Part shown: piece by piece, positions 17,249 to 25,016 of the stretch
Position numbering within the stretch: position 1 is the stretch's first letter
Layout: every line of letters begins with the position of its first letter
Assembly (NCBI GenBank): GCA_021297855.1
Contig: JAJTHM010000012.1
Coordinates: forward strand, 1 to 57,590
Direction: 5' to 3'
Length of the DNA: 57,590 nucleotides
From: Sphingobacteriales bacterium
GTDB taxonomy: Bacteria; Bacteroidota; Bacteroidia; Chitinophagales; JADJOU01
The notes under the pieces: generated by a model
Database searches by the model: none
Told to the model about the DNA's origin: nothing
Seen by the model: only the letters and a program-made list of their open reading frames with translations
Position numbers and translations under genes: made by a program

Positions 17249-18683
17249 TTTCTTCTGTAAGCTGCTGTAATTTAACTAGGATAGCTAAATAGATAAAGAA
17301 TAAAGAGCCATTTTTACTGGTTTCTATAATATCATTGAAGAACAAAATGACAATAAATATACCTATACTAGCTGCCAAGGCTGCGAGCAGAGGCCTCATA
17401 TCACCAGACTGCTTGTTATGATAGGTTTTTTGAATGATGTAGAGCACAAATCCAAGGAAGACAATAAATAAGAATAATCCTACGAGACCCTGCTCACACA
17501 ATAATAGCCAGAAATAGTTGTGACACGAAAGGTTCAGCGTATTATCGCTGACCCAAGTTTTGAAATACATGACAGAATAAGGCTTATAGGTATTGGGGAA
17601 ATTATTTGGACCGTAGCCCGCTATAGGCCTTTCCTGATACATTCTGAATACACTAATCCACATATTGAGGCGCTCCATGCTCGAAGCATCTTTGCCGTAA
17701 AATGTAGAGATTAGGTGATCTTTAAACTCGTCGTGCATTACAGTGGTATTATAATCAGGGGCTAGTCTAAGATAAAAATAATCATCGGAGAAAACGAATA
17801 GAGCGCCTGTAACGACAAGAACTGCCAGAATGTACCCCAGAACTAATTTTCGTATCTTTAATAAAAAGACAAAGGCCAAACCTCCAATCAATGCTAGGTA
17901 ACAAGCACGGGTATATGAAAAATAAATAGCAATAAGTAAAAATGGTATGCTGAGATTAAGCAAGGTTCTGGTTAAAGACCCTTTAGGATACCATTTTCTA
18001 GCGATATAAACGAAAGGAAGAAGCAGGGTCATTGTGGTCGCATAAATGACATGATTATCGTAAAATGGCAGGGAGTATTGATTAGTAAATTCAAAGCTAA
18101 ATCCCCCCATTATTGTCCGCAGAAAACTAAACAAAGCTGTAATCAATACAGGAATATATATTATCCAAAAAATCTTTTTAATATCCGCTAGGGAGCGTAT
18201 CATATAATAAGTAAAAATAAAGAAAGAGGTGATATACCAGACTTTGGCTGCCACATATTTCACCGATATAAGAATGTGAACGGCCTGTATGGTGGCAATA
18301 ATAGACCATACCCACATAGCAAATAGCCCCCAAAATATCTTATGATTCCATAGATAGGTTAAAAACTTAGGTTTGTAAACCAACCACATTATCCAAAAGA
18401 TGGCTGTGAGCCCAATACTTATAAATTCAGTAGGGAAGTCTGTAGATAATTTCTTATTAAAATCAAGAGTAATAGAAAAGGCGATACTGAGCAGAAGCAG
18501 CCAATACAAAAACCGATAGTGGTAGAGAACGATAAATAGAAATATGAAAAAAAAGGGTAGGGCTATAATCCAATACTTCTCTAGCTGAATCGCTGAGATT
18601 AGAAATAGAATAAATAGAAAGAGAAGACTATTAAGTATATTCTTCTCTTTAGTCGTTTTAAGATTTTGGATGAGTCCTGTCAA
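17238..18683 (-). CDS. O-antigen ligase/polymerase family protein (Wzy/WaaL-like)
   Basis: This 481-aa protein has about 11-12 membrane segments and a large periplasmic loop (about residues 300-390). The loop carries the family pattern 'SSMERLNMWISVFRMYQERPIAGYGPNNFPNTY ... SCHNYFWLLLCEQGLVGLFLFI' (R...W, G.G.N.F, HN...L.E.G). Such proteins polymerise or ligate lipid-linked polysaccharide at the periplasmic face of the inner membrane. Which of the two cannot be told from sequence. It sits three bases after the Wzz-like gene, and that pairing favours a Wzy polymerase. Confidence 0.85.
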   Translation of the reverse strand: MTGLIQNLKTTKEKNILNSLLFLFILFLISAIQLEKYWIIALPFFFIFLFIVLYHYRFLYWLLLLSIAFSITLDFNKKLSTDFPTEFISIGLTAIFWIMWLVYKPKFLTYLWNHKIFWGLFAMWVWSIIATIQAVHILISVKYVAAKVWYITSFFIFTYYMIRSLADIKKIFWIIYIPVLITALFSFLRTIMGGFSFEFTNQYSLPFYDNHVIYATTMTLLLPFVYIARKWYPKGSLTRTLLNLSIPFLLIAIYFSYTRACYLALIGGLAFVFLLKIRKLVLGYILAVLVVTGALFVFSDDYFYLRLAPDYNTTVMHDEFKDHLISTFYGKDASSMERLNMWISVFRMYQERPIAGYGPNNFPNTYKPYSVMYFKTWVSDNTLNLSCHNYFWLLLCEQGLVGLFLFIVFLGFVLYIIQKTYHNKQSGDMRPLLAALAASIGIFIVILFFNDIIETSKNGSLFFIYLAILVKLQQLTEENVY

Positions 18684-18686
18684 TTC

Positions 18687-19541
18687 TTATAAGGATTTTC
18701 TAATATAAGAAACCTGATTGACCACCACTGTGCTCAATAAGGAGAAGAAGAATCCTCCTAAAATCGATAAAACCACAATGAGCCAGCGAACAGGTTTGGA
18801 TTTTTTCTCTGCAGCCGCGGCTCTTTCCAAAATGGTGATAGAGGAAAATTTATCGTTATTGGACACTTTGTATTGGGTGAGGGCTTCACTCAACTGTTTG
18901 ATTTCAGAAGTCAAATTATCTTTATTGACTGCATCGGAGGCATTCTCTAGCTCATTATTTTTATTCTTTAGCTCGGCATCTAGCATGCGAATAATTTTCG
19001 TTTTGCCTTCTGTCACTGGCTTAGTAGCTATTTCATCAATCTTTAATGCTATATCATTGACCATTTGAGCACATTTTTCTTTATCTGTATCGATTAGTGT
19101 TATCTCAATCGCATCCTTATCATTTTTCAAAGCATGATAATTATCTAAAAATTCCTCCTTTACTTTTGTGTAGAGGTATTTTTCGTCTTTTGCAAACTTA
19201 TAGTGTGTTTTAAGGTCATATTTATTGATAATATAATCAATAACTTCAGAGGAGTTCGCTACCTGTAGGATTCGGCTGGCATCATACTTATTGCCAAAAT
19301 AAGAGAACTCGGACTGTCCTTGTTGCTGACCAAATATAATATTTCTATCTGCCATAGTCATACTGATGGGGTAGAGGATGGTTCTTGACTTGAAATATTC
19401 TGGAAGTAGGAGAGAAACTGCTATGGAGGTTATGGCGCACAGGATGGTAAAATAAAAAATCTGCTTTTTATATTGATTCCAAATACGAACTAAGTCGATG
19501 AGTTGATAATCGTGTAAAGGTTTTAAATTGGTATCTTGCAT
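18687..19541 (-). CDS. Wzz-like polysaccharide chain-length determinant
   Basis: This 284-aa protein has two membrane helices (about residues 33-52 and 254-275) flanking a coiled-coil periplasmic domain, the classic Wzz/polysaccharide copolymerase layout. 'YKKQIFYFTILCAITSIAVSLLLPEYFKSRTILYP' is the N-terminal Wzz signature and 'AAAAEKKSKPVRWLIVVLSILGG' the proline-rich segment before helix 2. No tyrosine-kinase domain is fused. It would set chain length for the Wzy-like polymerase encoded three bases downstream. It is the first gene of a three-gene minus-strand operon. Confidence 0.85.
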   Translation of the reverse strand: MQDTNLKPLHDYQLIDLVRIWNQYKKQIFYFTILCAITSIAVSLLLPEYFKSRTILYPISMTMADRNIIFGQQQGQSEFSYFGNKYDASRILQVANSSEVIDYIINKYDLKTHYKFAKDEKYLYTKVKEEFLDNYHALKNDKDAIEITLIDTDKEKCAQMVNDIALKIDEIATKPVTEGKTKIIRMLDAELKNKNNELENASDAVNKDNLTSEIKQLSEALTQYKVSNNDKFSSITILERAAAAEKKSKPVRWLIVVLSILGGFFFSLLSTVVVNQVSYIRKSL

Positions 19542-19617
19542 GGGTTTTAGTTAAAATGAATAGAGAACGAATATAGCAGAATATTATTTTGATAACCTAA
19601 AATTTCTCACCAATGAA

Positions 19618-19923
19618 TTAAAGGAGTTCAATCGATGGATCCCAAAAGAGATTTGTGAAATTTTGAATCCGATCCTCTATAATTTGAATACCTTCAGACT
19701 CCAAAAGTTCCTGCATCATTGTTTCTGATTCAAAATGGTGCTTGCCAGTTAGAATACCATTTCGATTGACTACCCTGTGCGCGGGTAGATTTGGATGAAA
19801 CTTGTGGCTCTCATTCATGGCATAACCAACTAATCTAGAGCTGTTTGCAGCACCAATTAGCCTAGCTATGGCTCCATAAGTGGTCACCCTACCTAGAGGT
19901 ATTTGAGCTACAGTATCATACAC
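19618..19923 (-). CDS. Alkyltransferase-like protein (MGMT DNA-binding domain, no active-site Cys)
   Basis: This protein of at least 101 aa contains the C-terminal DNA-binding domain of O6-alkylguanine-DNA alkyltransferase: 'IPLGRVTTYGAIARLIG', the arginine-finger region and 'NLPAHRVVNRNGILTG'. The active site PCHRV reads PAHRV (about residues 48-52), so the acceptor cysteine is replaced by Ala. It should be an ATL protein, which binds O6-alkylguanine and hands it to nucleotide excision repair instead of repairing it itself. GTG 19923 is the only standard start. However, the in-frame codons upstream read FFQRV before the YDTV, as relatives do, without an ATG, GTG or TTG before the stop at 19996-19998. 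The annotated start may therefore be too short. Confidence 0.8.
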   Translation of the reverse strand: MYDTVAQIPLGRVTTYGAIARLIGAANSSRLVGYAMNESHKFHPNLPAHRVVNRNGILTGKHHFESETMMQELLESEGIQIIEDRIQNFTNLFWDPSIELL

Positions 19924-20020
19924 CCGTTGAAAAAAAACCGACTGGTTAAGTTTTTTATCTATACTTTTGAGGCTCTTTTTGATATTTTTATTTCTTTAAA
20001 CCCCACAAAAATAACAAAAT

Positions 20021-20653
20021 ATGAAAAAAACTCTTGTTCTAAGTCTTATAAGTTTGCTTTCTGTTGCTCTTTGTGCACAGTCCAGTCTATATTATAACCC
20101 TAATGAACAAGCGGATAAAGATTGTGACAATTCATTGATTACCACGTTTTCTAGATATTTTACAAAGAAGGAAGAACCAAAGAAAGAGCCTGTGAAAAAT
20201 ACAAGCTTCACATCTATGGCATCAGATTTTTACTCCAACACGGTAGATAATGTAATTTCAGTGGGTAAAACTTTTTTGGGAATACCATACAGATGGGGAG
20301 GGACTACTGAAAATGGGTTTGATTGTAGTGGTTTTATAAGACATATATTCGATTGGTTCGGAGTCAGATTGCCGCGCACCTCTAGAGAAATGGCTCATGT
20401 GGGATCCTATGTCAGTAGAAATGAACTTCAGAAAGGTGACTTGATTTTTTTCTCTGGTAGAAATGTCAATAGTGGCGTAATAGGTCATATTGGTATTGTC
20501 GTAGAGGTGACAAGTGAGGCTGTTAAAATGATGCACTCTTCCTCCTCAAAAGGGGTTCATATAGAAGAACTTGATAAGAGTGAATATTTCAGCAAGCGAT
20601 ACATGACTGCGCGCAGACTGCCACTGAATGAAATGCAGTCTAATAAGAACTAA
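20021..20653 (+). CDS. Secreted NlpC/P60 peptidoglycan hydrolase (C40 peptidase)
   Basis: The protein is 210 aa with a signal peptide (about 1-20, 'LSLISLLSVALCAQS'). Residues about 82-195 form an NlpC/P60 domain: 'GIPYRWGGTTENGFDCSGFIRHIF' with the catalytic Cys at about 101, 'GHIGIVVE' with the catalytic His, and 'MMHSSSSKGVHIEEL' with the third polar residue. It would cleave D-Glu-diaminopimelate type bonds in cell-wall peptides. It begins a plus-strand run of closely spaced genes reaching 22880. Confidence 0.9.
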   Translation: MKKTLVLSLISLLSVALCAQSSLYYNPNEQADKDCDNSLITTFSRYFTKKEEPKKEPVKNTSFTSMASDFYSNTVDNVISVGKTFLGIPYRWGGTTENGFDCSGFIRHIFDWFGVRLPRTSREMAHVGSYVSRNELQKGDLIFFSGRNVNSGVIGHIGIVVEVTSEAVKMMHSSSSKGVHIEELDKSEYFSKRYMTARRLPLNEMQSNKN

Positions 20654-20676
20654 TATATTACAGGCTTTCTTAGTTC

Positions 20677-21414
20677 ATGTTTGATTTTGACTATTTAAAA
20701 GGGTCAAAGGCCTTGGCTTTGCTACTAGATCCTGATAAAACAGTTATTGACAGTTCATGGGTAAAAATTATCCAAGAAGCAAAACCAGATTTAATACTTA
20801 TTGGAGGCAGCCAACCTTTTGCTTTTAGTTTATTAGATTCTATGGTTAATATCCTCAAGGAAAACTTGAGTGTACCCATCATAGGATTTCCAGGAGCCGT
20901 TGATCAAATTCATCCTAAATACGATGCATTGTTAGCCCTGTCAGTTGTTCAGAGCACCGATCCTAATTTCATTTTAGCTCCAATTTTTCAAGTAGCAGAC
21001 CTAGTAGCGGAACTATCTATGCCGTCCTTTTTCACGCCGTATATTATTTTAGGAACTACTGGCCATACTGCAGTAGAGAGAGTATTGGATAAAAAAATTA
21101 TCTCATTGTCCGATGCGGAAATAGTTAAATCCTATATGTTAGGTTTAAAAATTATACGTCCTGCTTGTGTGTATTTAGAGGCTGGTAGTGGCTCCAGCCA
21201 AGTATTAAGTTCGAATTATGTAAAAATAGCCAGTGATATCTTGATTCATTCTTATGTATTCGCTGGCGGTGGAGTGCGGAGTATCCATCATGCTATGGAA
21301 CTATGGCGCGCTGGTGCCGACTGTTTGGTGGTCGGAAATTGGATAGAAGAATCTCCACATGCCTTAATGGAGCTTGCCAGGGCCAGAGACTTTGCAAATT
21401 CCTCATCGAACTAA
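20677..21414 (+). CDS. Geranylgeranylglyceryl / heptaprenylglyceryl phosphate synthase family (PcrB/GGGPS)
   Basis: This 245-aa TIM-barrel enzyme has the family motifs 'ALLLDPDKT', 'LILIGGSQ', 'YIILGTTGHT', 'RPACVYLEAGSGS' (binds the glycerol phosphate) and 'FAGGGVRSIHHAMELWRAGADCLVVGNWIEE' (phosphate loop). The family transfers a polyprenyl group to sn-glycerol-1-phosphate, making archaeal-type ether lipids. The Bacteroidota form is group II, with a long-chain prenyl substrate known in some members. The product in this organism is unknown. It lies 23 bases after the NlpC/P60 gene. Confidence 0.88.
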   Translation: MFDFDYLKGSKALALLLDPDKTVIDSSWVKIIQEAKPDLILIGGSQPFAFSLLDSMVNILKENLSVPIIGFPGAVDQIHPKYDALLALSVVQSTDPNFILAPIFQVADLVAELSMPSFFTPYIILGTTGHTAVERVLDKKIISLSDAEIVKSYMLGLKIIRPACVYLEAGSGSSQVLSSNYVKIASDILIHSYVFAGGGVRSIHHAMELWRAGADCLVVGNWIEESPHALMELARARDFANSSSN

Positions 21415-21447
21415 ATTGAAAATTATTTTGTTTGTACAATTCTAGTA

Positions 21448-22566
21448 ATGATTTTCAACGTATACAAAACCATAGAAGAAGTCGGAGAATCCAAATGGGA
21501 TACGATGGTTTCAAAGCGATTTTTTCTCTCCTATAGGTATTTGAAAACGCTTGAATTAGCATGCCCGCAGCTCAGCTATAGATATGTCTTAGTCTATGAT
21601 AATAATGCCTTTGTCGGCTTATTTTATTTTCAGATAATCCCTTTTAGTGGAGAATCTTTGAGAAATTATTTGCCAACCTCCAATAGAATATTTAAAGGCT
21701 TTTACGATTATACTTTGGCCAAAGTCCGTACCGATTTGTTGGTTTTAGGGAATGTCATATTTACTTGTGAAAATGGGGTCCTAATTAGCGATAAATATAA
21801 ATCTTTTGCCGAAGGATTGATCTCTGACACCATAGTCAAGGTTATAGAATCTATGGATAGAAAGCCCCTAGGAACCATGATTTCAGAAAGTATTAAAACC
21901 GTTTCTAGCACATTATTTTGTCCCAAAAGGTTTCACCCATTTCATGTGGAGGATCGAATGGAACTTAATCTTGAGGGTATGAATTCTTTCGACGACTATT
22001 TAAATAAAATGCAGTCTAAGTATCGATTGCGGGTGCGAAAGGTGATTGATTTAAACAAGGAGACTCGGGTTTTAGATATTGATAAGGAAAATTTCTATGA
22101 CTATAGGAGTCAAATAGAAACACTATTTCTGAATGTTTTAACTAATTCGAAGTTTAAATTAACTACTATTTCTGTGGATTATTTTCATCAATTTCTCAAG
22201 AGTTTAGACAGATTTAAAATGAAAGGTATCTTTATTGGGGAAAAAATGGTGGGCTTCGTGACCTATTTTCAACTAGATACTATTGTCGAAGTGCATTATG
22301 CAGGTCTGGATTATCAATTTAATCATACGCATAAGATTTACAATTATATTTTAGTAAAAATGGTTCAGACAGCTTATCAAGCATCAGTAGGCAAAGTTTG
22401 TTTTGGTCGCACAGCACAGGAGCTAAAGAGTACCTTAGGAGCTCACCCATTTTCTACTTTAAGCTCACTAAAAATAAACAATTCATTTCTCAATATTTTT
22501 ACGCCAATTTTCCTTCGGGCTATGGTTCCTGAACTTTGGACCCCACGGTCACCCTTTAAACTCTAA
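21448..22566 (+). CDS. GNAT / FemAB-like acyltransferase
   Basis: This 372-aa soluble protein has no signal peptide. The second half (about residues 180-340) has the FemAB/peptidoglycan-biosynthesis-like GNAT layout: 'NKMQSKYRLRVRKVIDLNKE', 'GIFIGEKMVGFVTYFQLDTIVEVHYAGLDYQFN' (strands 4-5 of the GNAT core) and 'VCFGRTAQELKSTLGAHP'. The donor could be acyl-CoA or aminoacyl-tRNA; I cannot tell. It lies between the GGGPS-like gene and the MazG-like gene, five bases before the latter. Confidence 0.65.
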   Translation: MIFNVYKTIEEVGESKWDTMVSKRFFLSYRYLKTLELACPQLSYRYVLVYDNNAFVGLFYFQIIPFSGESLRNYLPTSNRIFKGFYDYTLAKVRTDLLVLGNVIFTCENGVLISDKYKSFAEGLISDTIVKVIESMDRKPLGTMISESIKTVSSTLFCPKRFHPFHVEDRMELNLEGMNSFDDYLNKMQSKYRLRVRKVIDLNKETRVLDIDKENFYDYRSQIETLFLNVLTNSKFKLTTISVDYFHQFLKSLDRFKMKGIFIGEKMVGFVTYFQLDTIVEVHYAGLDYQFNHTHKIYNYILVKMVQTAYQASVGKVCFGRTAQELKSTLGAHPFSTLSSLKINNSFLNIFTPIFLRAMVPELWTPRSPFKL

Positions 22567-22571
22567 AGAAT

Positions 22572-22880
22572 ATGACAATAAATGATGCTCAAAAATCAGT
22601 AAATGAATGGATTATAGAATTAGGAGGTGGGTATTTTGACGTATTGACAAATACTGCGATTTTAATGGAGGAGGTCGGAGAATTAGCTAGAGTAGTTTCT
22701 AGAACGGATGGGATGCAAAAGAAAAAAGAAGGAGAGGTGCTAAATTATGGCGAAGAATTAGCAGATATTCTTTGGGTTATTTTATGTCTTGCAAATCAAA
22801 AAGACGTGGATTTGACCCAAGAGTTGCACAAGAGTTTTGTTAAAAAAACAAAAAGAGATAGTAAAAGGTTTATAGACTAA
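22572..22880 (+). CDS. MazG-like nucleotide pyrophosphohydrolase
   Basis: This 102-aa all-alpha protein has the metal-binding pattern of the MazG/dUTPase superfamily: 'LMEEVGELARVV' (ExxE) and 'YGEELADILWVILCLA' (ExxxD). This size is the single-domain MazG-like form (RS21-C6/dCTPase relatives), which hydrolyses (d)NTPs to monophosphates to clean the nucleotide pool. It is the last gene of the run starting at 20021; a new promoter follows. Confidence 0.85.
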   Translation: MTINDAQKSVNEWIIELGGGYFDVLTNTAILMEEVGELARVVSRTDGMQKKKEGEVLNYGEELADILWVILCLANQKDVDLTQELHKSFVKKTKRDSKRFID

Positions 22881-22901
22881 GCATTTGGACGGTAAAAAAA
22901 A

Positions 22902-22931
22902 CTTGTGTTTTATAAAATAAATCTATCTTTG
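22902..22931 (+). promoter_or_regulatory. Promoter of the OmpA-like porin gene
   Basis: A TTG at 22903-22905 and TATCTTTG at 22924-22931, 18 bp apart, match the Bacteroidota -33/-7 consensus. The box is 47 bp before ATG 22978, leaving an A-rich leader typical of highly expressed genes in this phylum. Confidence 0.65.
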
Positions 22932-22977
22932 CAGCGAAAATTTAGAAAAAGAAAAAATTAAAATTAAATATTTCAGT

Positions 22978-24906
22978 ATGAAAAAAACACTATTATTTCT
23001 AACATTAACTGCTGCGTCTATAGCTACTGTAGCTCAAACAGCAAGCAATCGTTGGAACATCGGAGCTGGTATCGGCTTCACAGATTTCGTTAACCCAATC
23101 AACAAGCAGTTTTTGATGGTGGACAAATGGAGAGGTAATGCTAACCTTAACATTCAAAGATACTTAGGAAAGTCTTTCGACGGTAGATTGAATGTTGGTT
23201 TTGGAGAAGCTTTCTATCCAGTTGCGCTTAACCAAGCATTTGCTAATCAAACTGTTCCGTCTAATTTTGACCAAGCTCAAAAAGGAAGAATGGCTTATGA
23301 GAATTCTTCATTTTTTGATGGTGGACTAAACTTAGTTTACAAGTTCGCGAATGGTTATATTATAAAAGAAGACGCTTTCATTCAACCTTATTTATTTTCA
23401 GGTGTTGGTATCAACTCTATCAATAAAATAGGAACTCAAAACGGAAGTAACTTAGGAGGTGCAGGATCTGATCAAATCAATCCATACATTCCAGTAGGTT
23501 TTGGTTTAGGTTTCAATCTTAGTGATAAATTTAATGCTGCTGCTGAATACGGTTATAAAGTAGCTTTAGGTGAGTCTTATAGCTATGGTAGCTCTGCTTT
23601 CAGAATTGGTTATAACTTCGGTGGTGGTGCTGCTGCTGCTCCTGCTGCTGGCGCTGCTAGTACAGAAGAAACAGCTATCAACGCTAGCTGGTGTAATAAC
23701 TACAACTGGAAAGTTGGAGTTGGAGCAAATTTCAATAGCTTTGAAGCTGTTCAAAGAGCTCAGAATTTTATCTTAGAAGATTACACAACTTCTTTAGGTA
23801 TCAACCTAACTAAGTATGTATCAAGATTCTTTGATGTAAGAGCTGGTTTAGGCTTTGGCAATGTATTCTACCCAATTCAAAAGGGTGCTACTCAACCACA
23901 TGATGGAGATAATTGGAGTGGAACTAAAGGTAATACAAGCTATGGTAGTGCCCAAATGATTGACTTCAACCTTCAACCAGTCCTTAAGTTCGCCAATGGA
24001 TCTTGGATGAGAGAAAATGCAATCTTTGCTCCTTATGTATATGCTGGTCCTGGTGTAAACTATATTACGTCAATAGGCAACTGGAATGCTGCTCCAATAG
24101 TTGGTAATGCAAACCAAAAAACCTATGGTACTGATGATGTTAATTTTCACATTTCGAGTGGTCTAGGTTTCAATTTCAGAACTTCTGATAGATTCTCTGT
24201 ACAAATTGAAGGAGGAAGAAACTGGAAATTGGATAATAGTTATTCATACAATCAAGCTGCTATCAGAGGAGTTTATGCTTTAGGAAATTGTGCAGGTACT
24301 GCTCCTGCTAAGCCTAAGGTTTCTACTGAGGCACCAAAAGTTGTAGATTCTGATGGAGATGGTATTCCTGATCTTACAGATGAGTGTCCTTATGTACCAG
24401 GTAAACCAGAAATGTTTGGTTGTCCAGATTCTGATAATGATGGAATTGGTGATTCAAGAGATAAGTGTCCATTCGAAGCTGGTCCAGCTTCTAATAATGG
24501 TTGTCCTGAAGTAGCTAAAGTAGAGGAGCCTGTAAAAGCTGCAGAGCCTACCAAAACTGCAGAGCCTACCAAAACATCAACTAGTAAGACTAAGAATGTT
24601 GTAGGTAACTATGAAATATTCTTTACAGGTTGTAATACATTGGCTCCAGGTCAAGTAGAAACACTTCAGCAAATAGCTACTATGCTTAAGTCTAATCCTA
24701 ACTACACCTTAGAAATTGGCGGTAACACTGCAAAAGGTGGATCTAAGTCTTGCGCTCTACAAAGAGCTCAAAAAGTTGCTCAGTTGTTAAGAATGAAAGG
24801 AGTAAACGTAAGCAATGCTAAAGTTACTTCTTATGGTGACTCAAGACCTAAGTATAACAGTGGTCAAGATAACAGAGCAGATGTTCAAATCTACTCTTTT
24901 GAATAA
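22978..24906 (+). CDS. OmpA-family outer-membrane protein with two barrel-like repeats and TSP3 repeats
   Basis: The 642-aa protein has a signal peptide (1-20, 'TAASIATVAQT'). Two related outer-membrane-barrel segments follow (about 22-215 and 238-440). Each has 'WNIGAGIGF/WKVGVGANF', 'FDGRLNVGFG/FDVRAGLGFG', an 'NLVYKFANG/QPVLKFANG' strand and a 'Y.FSGVGIN/YVYAGPGVNY' strand, so they arose by duplication. Residues about 459-512 are thrombospondin type 3 repeats ('DSDGDGIPD', 'DSDNDGIGD'), which bind calcium. After a Pro/Glu/Thr linker comes an OmpA C-terminal domain (about 542-642). The usual TD..G of the peptidoglycan site reads NTAKGG here, so cell-wall anchoring may be weak. Codon use is strongly biased, as in abundant proteins. 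A terminator follows at 24931. Confidence 0.85.
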   Translation: MKKTLLFLTLTAASIATVAQTASNRWNIGAGIGFTDFVNPINKQFLMVDKWRGNANLNIQRYLGKSFDGRLNVGFGEAFYPVALNQAFANQTVPSNFDQAQKGRMAYENSSFFDGGLNLVYKFANGYIIKEDAFIQPYLFSGVGINSINKIGTQNGSNLGGAGSDQINPYIPVGFGLGFNLSDKFNAAAEYGYKVALGESYSYGSSAFRIGYNFGGGAAAAPAAGAASTEETAINASWCNNYNWKVGVGANFNSFEAVQRAQNFILEDYTTSLGINLTKYVSRFFDVRAGLGFGNVFYPIQKGATQPHDGDNWSGTKGNTSYGSAQMIDFNLQPVLKFANGSWMRENAIFAPYVYAGPGVNYITSIGNWNAAPIVGNANQKTYGTDDVNFHISSGLGFNFRTSDRFSVQIEGGRNWKLDNSYSYNQAAIRGVYALGNCAGTAPAKPKVSTEAPKVVDSDGDGIPDLTDECPYVPGKPEMFGCPDSDNDGIGDSRDKCPFEAGPASNNGCPEVAKVEEPVKAAEPTKTAEPTKTSTSKTKNVVGNYEIFFTGCNTLAPGQVETLQQIATMLKSNPNYTLEIGGNTAKGGSKSCALQRAQKVAQLLRMKGVNVSNAKVTSYGDSRPKYNSGQDNRADVQIYSFE

Positions 24907-24930
24907 CCCCTGAATTAAACTGAAATAATT

Positions 24931-24964
24931 AAAAAGCCGCTCAATTTTTGAGCGGCTTTTTTTG
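24931..24964 (+). terminator. Intrinsic terminator of the OmpA-like gene
   Basis: AGCCGCTCAA (24935-24944) pairs with TTGAGCGGCT (24948-24957) around a TTT loop, followed by T7. It lies 28 bases after the OmpA stop codon. Confidence 0.9.
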
Positions 24965-24991
24965 TGTTATACGTTTGAAGTCAATTTTACT

Positions 24992-24999
24992 TACTTTTG
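24992..24999 (+). promoter_or_regulatory. Putative -7 box for the VWA gene
   Basis: TACTTTTG fits TAnnTTTG and lies 18 bp before the chosen GTG start (25017), just after the OmpA terminator. TTTG at 24974-24977 is closer than the ideal -33 spacing. Confidence 0.45.
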
Positions 25000-25016
25000 C
25001 AGGATATAAATTATTT

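Noticed and set aside
24948-25016. Upstream extension of the VWA gene (starting at 24948)
   Set aside because: It begins within the OmpA terminator stem and upstream of the -7 box at 24992-24999; GTG 25017 gives a membrane-helix N-terminus as in the related protein at 10874.
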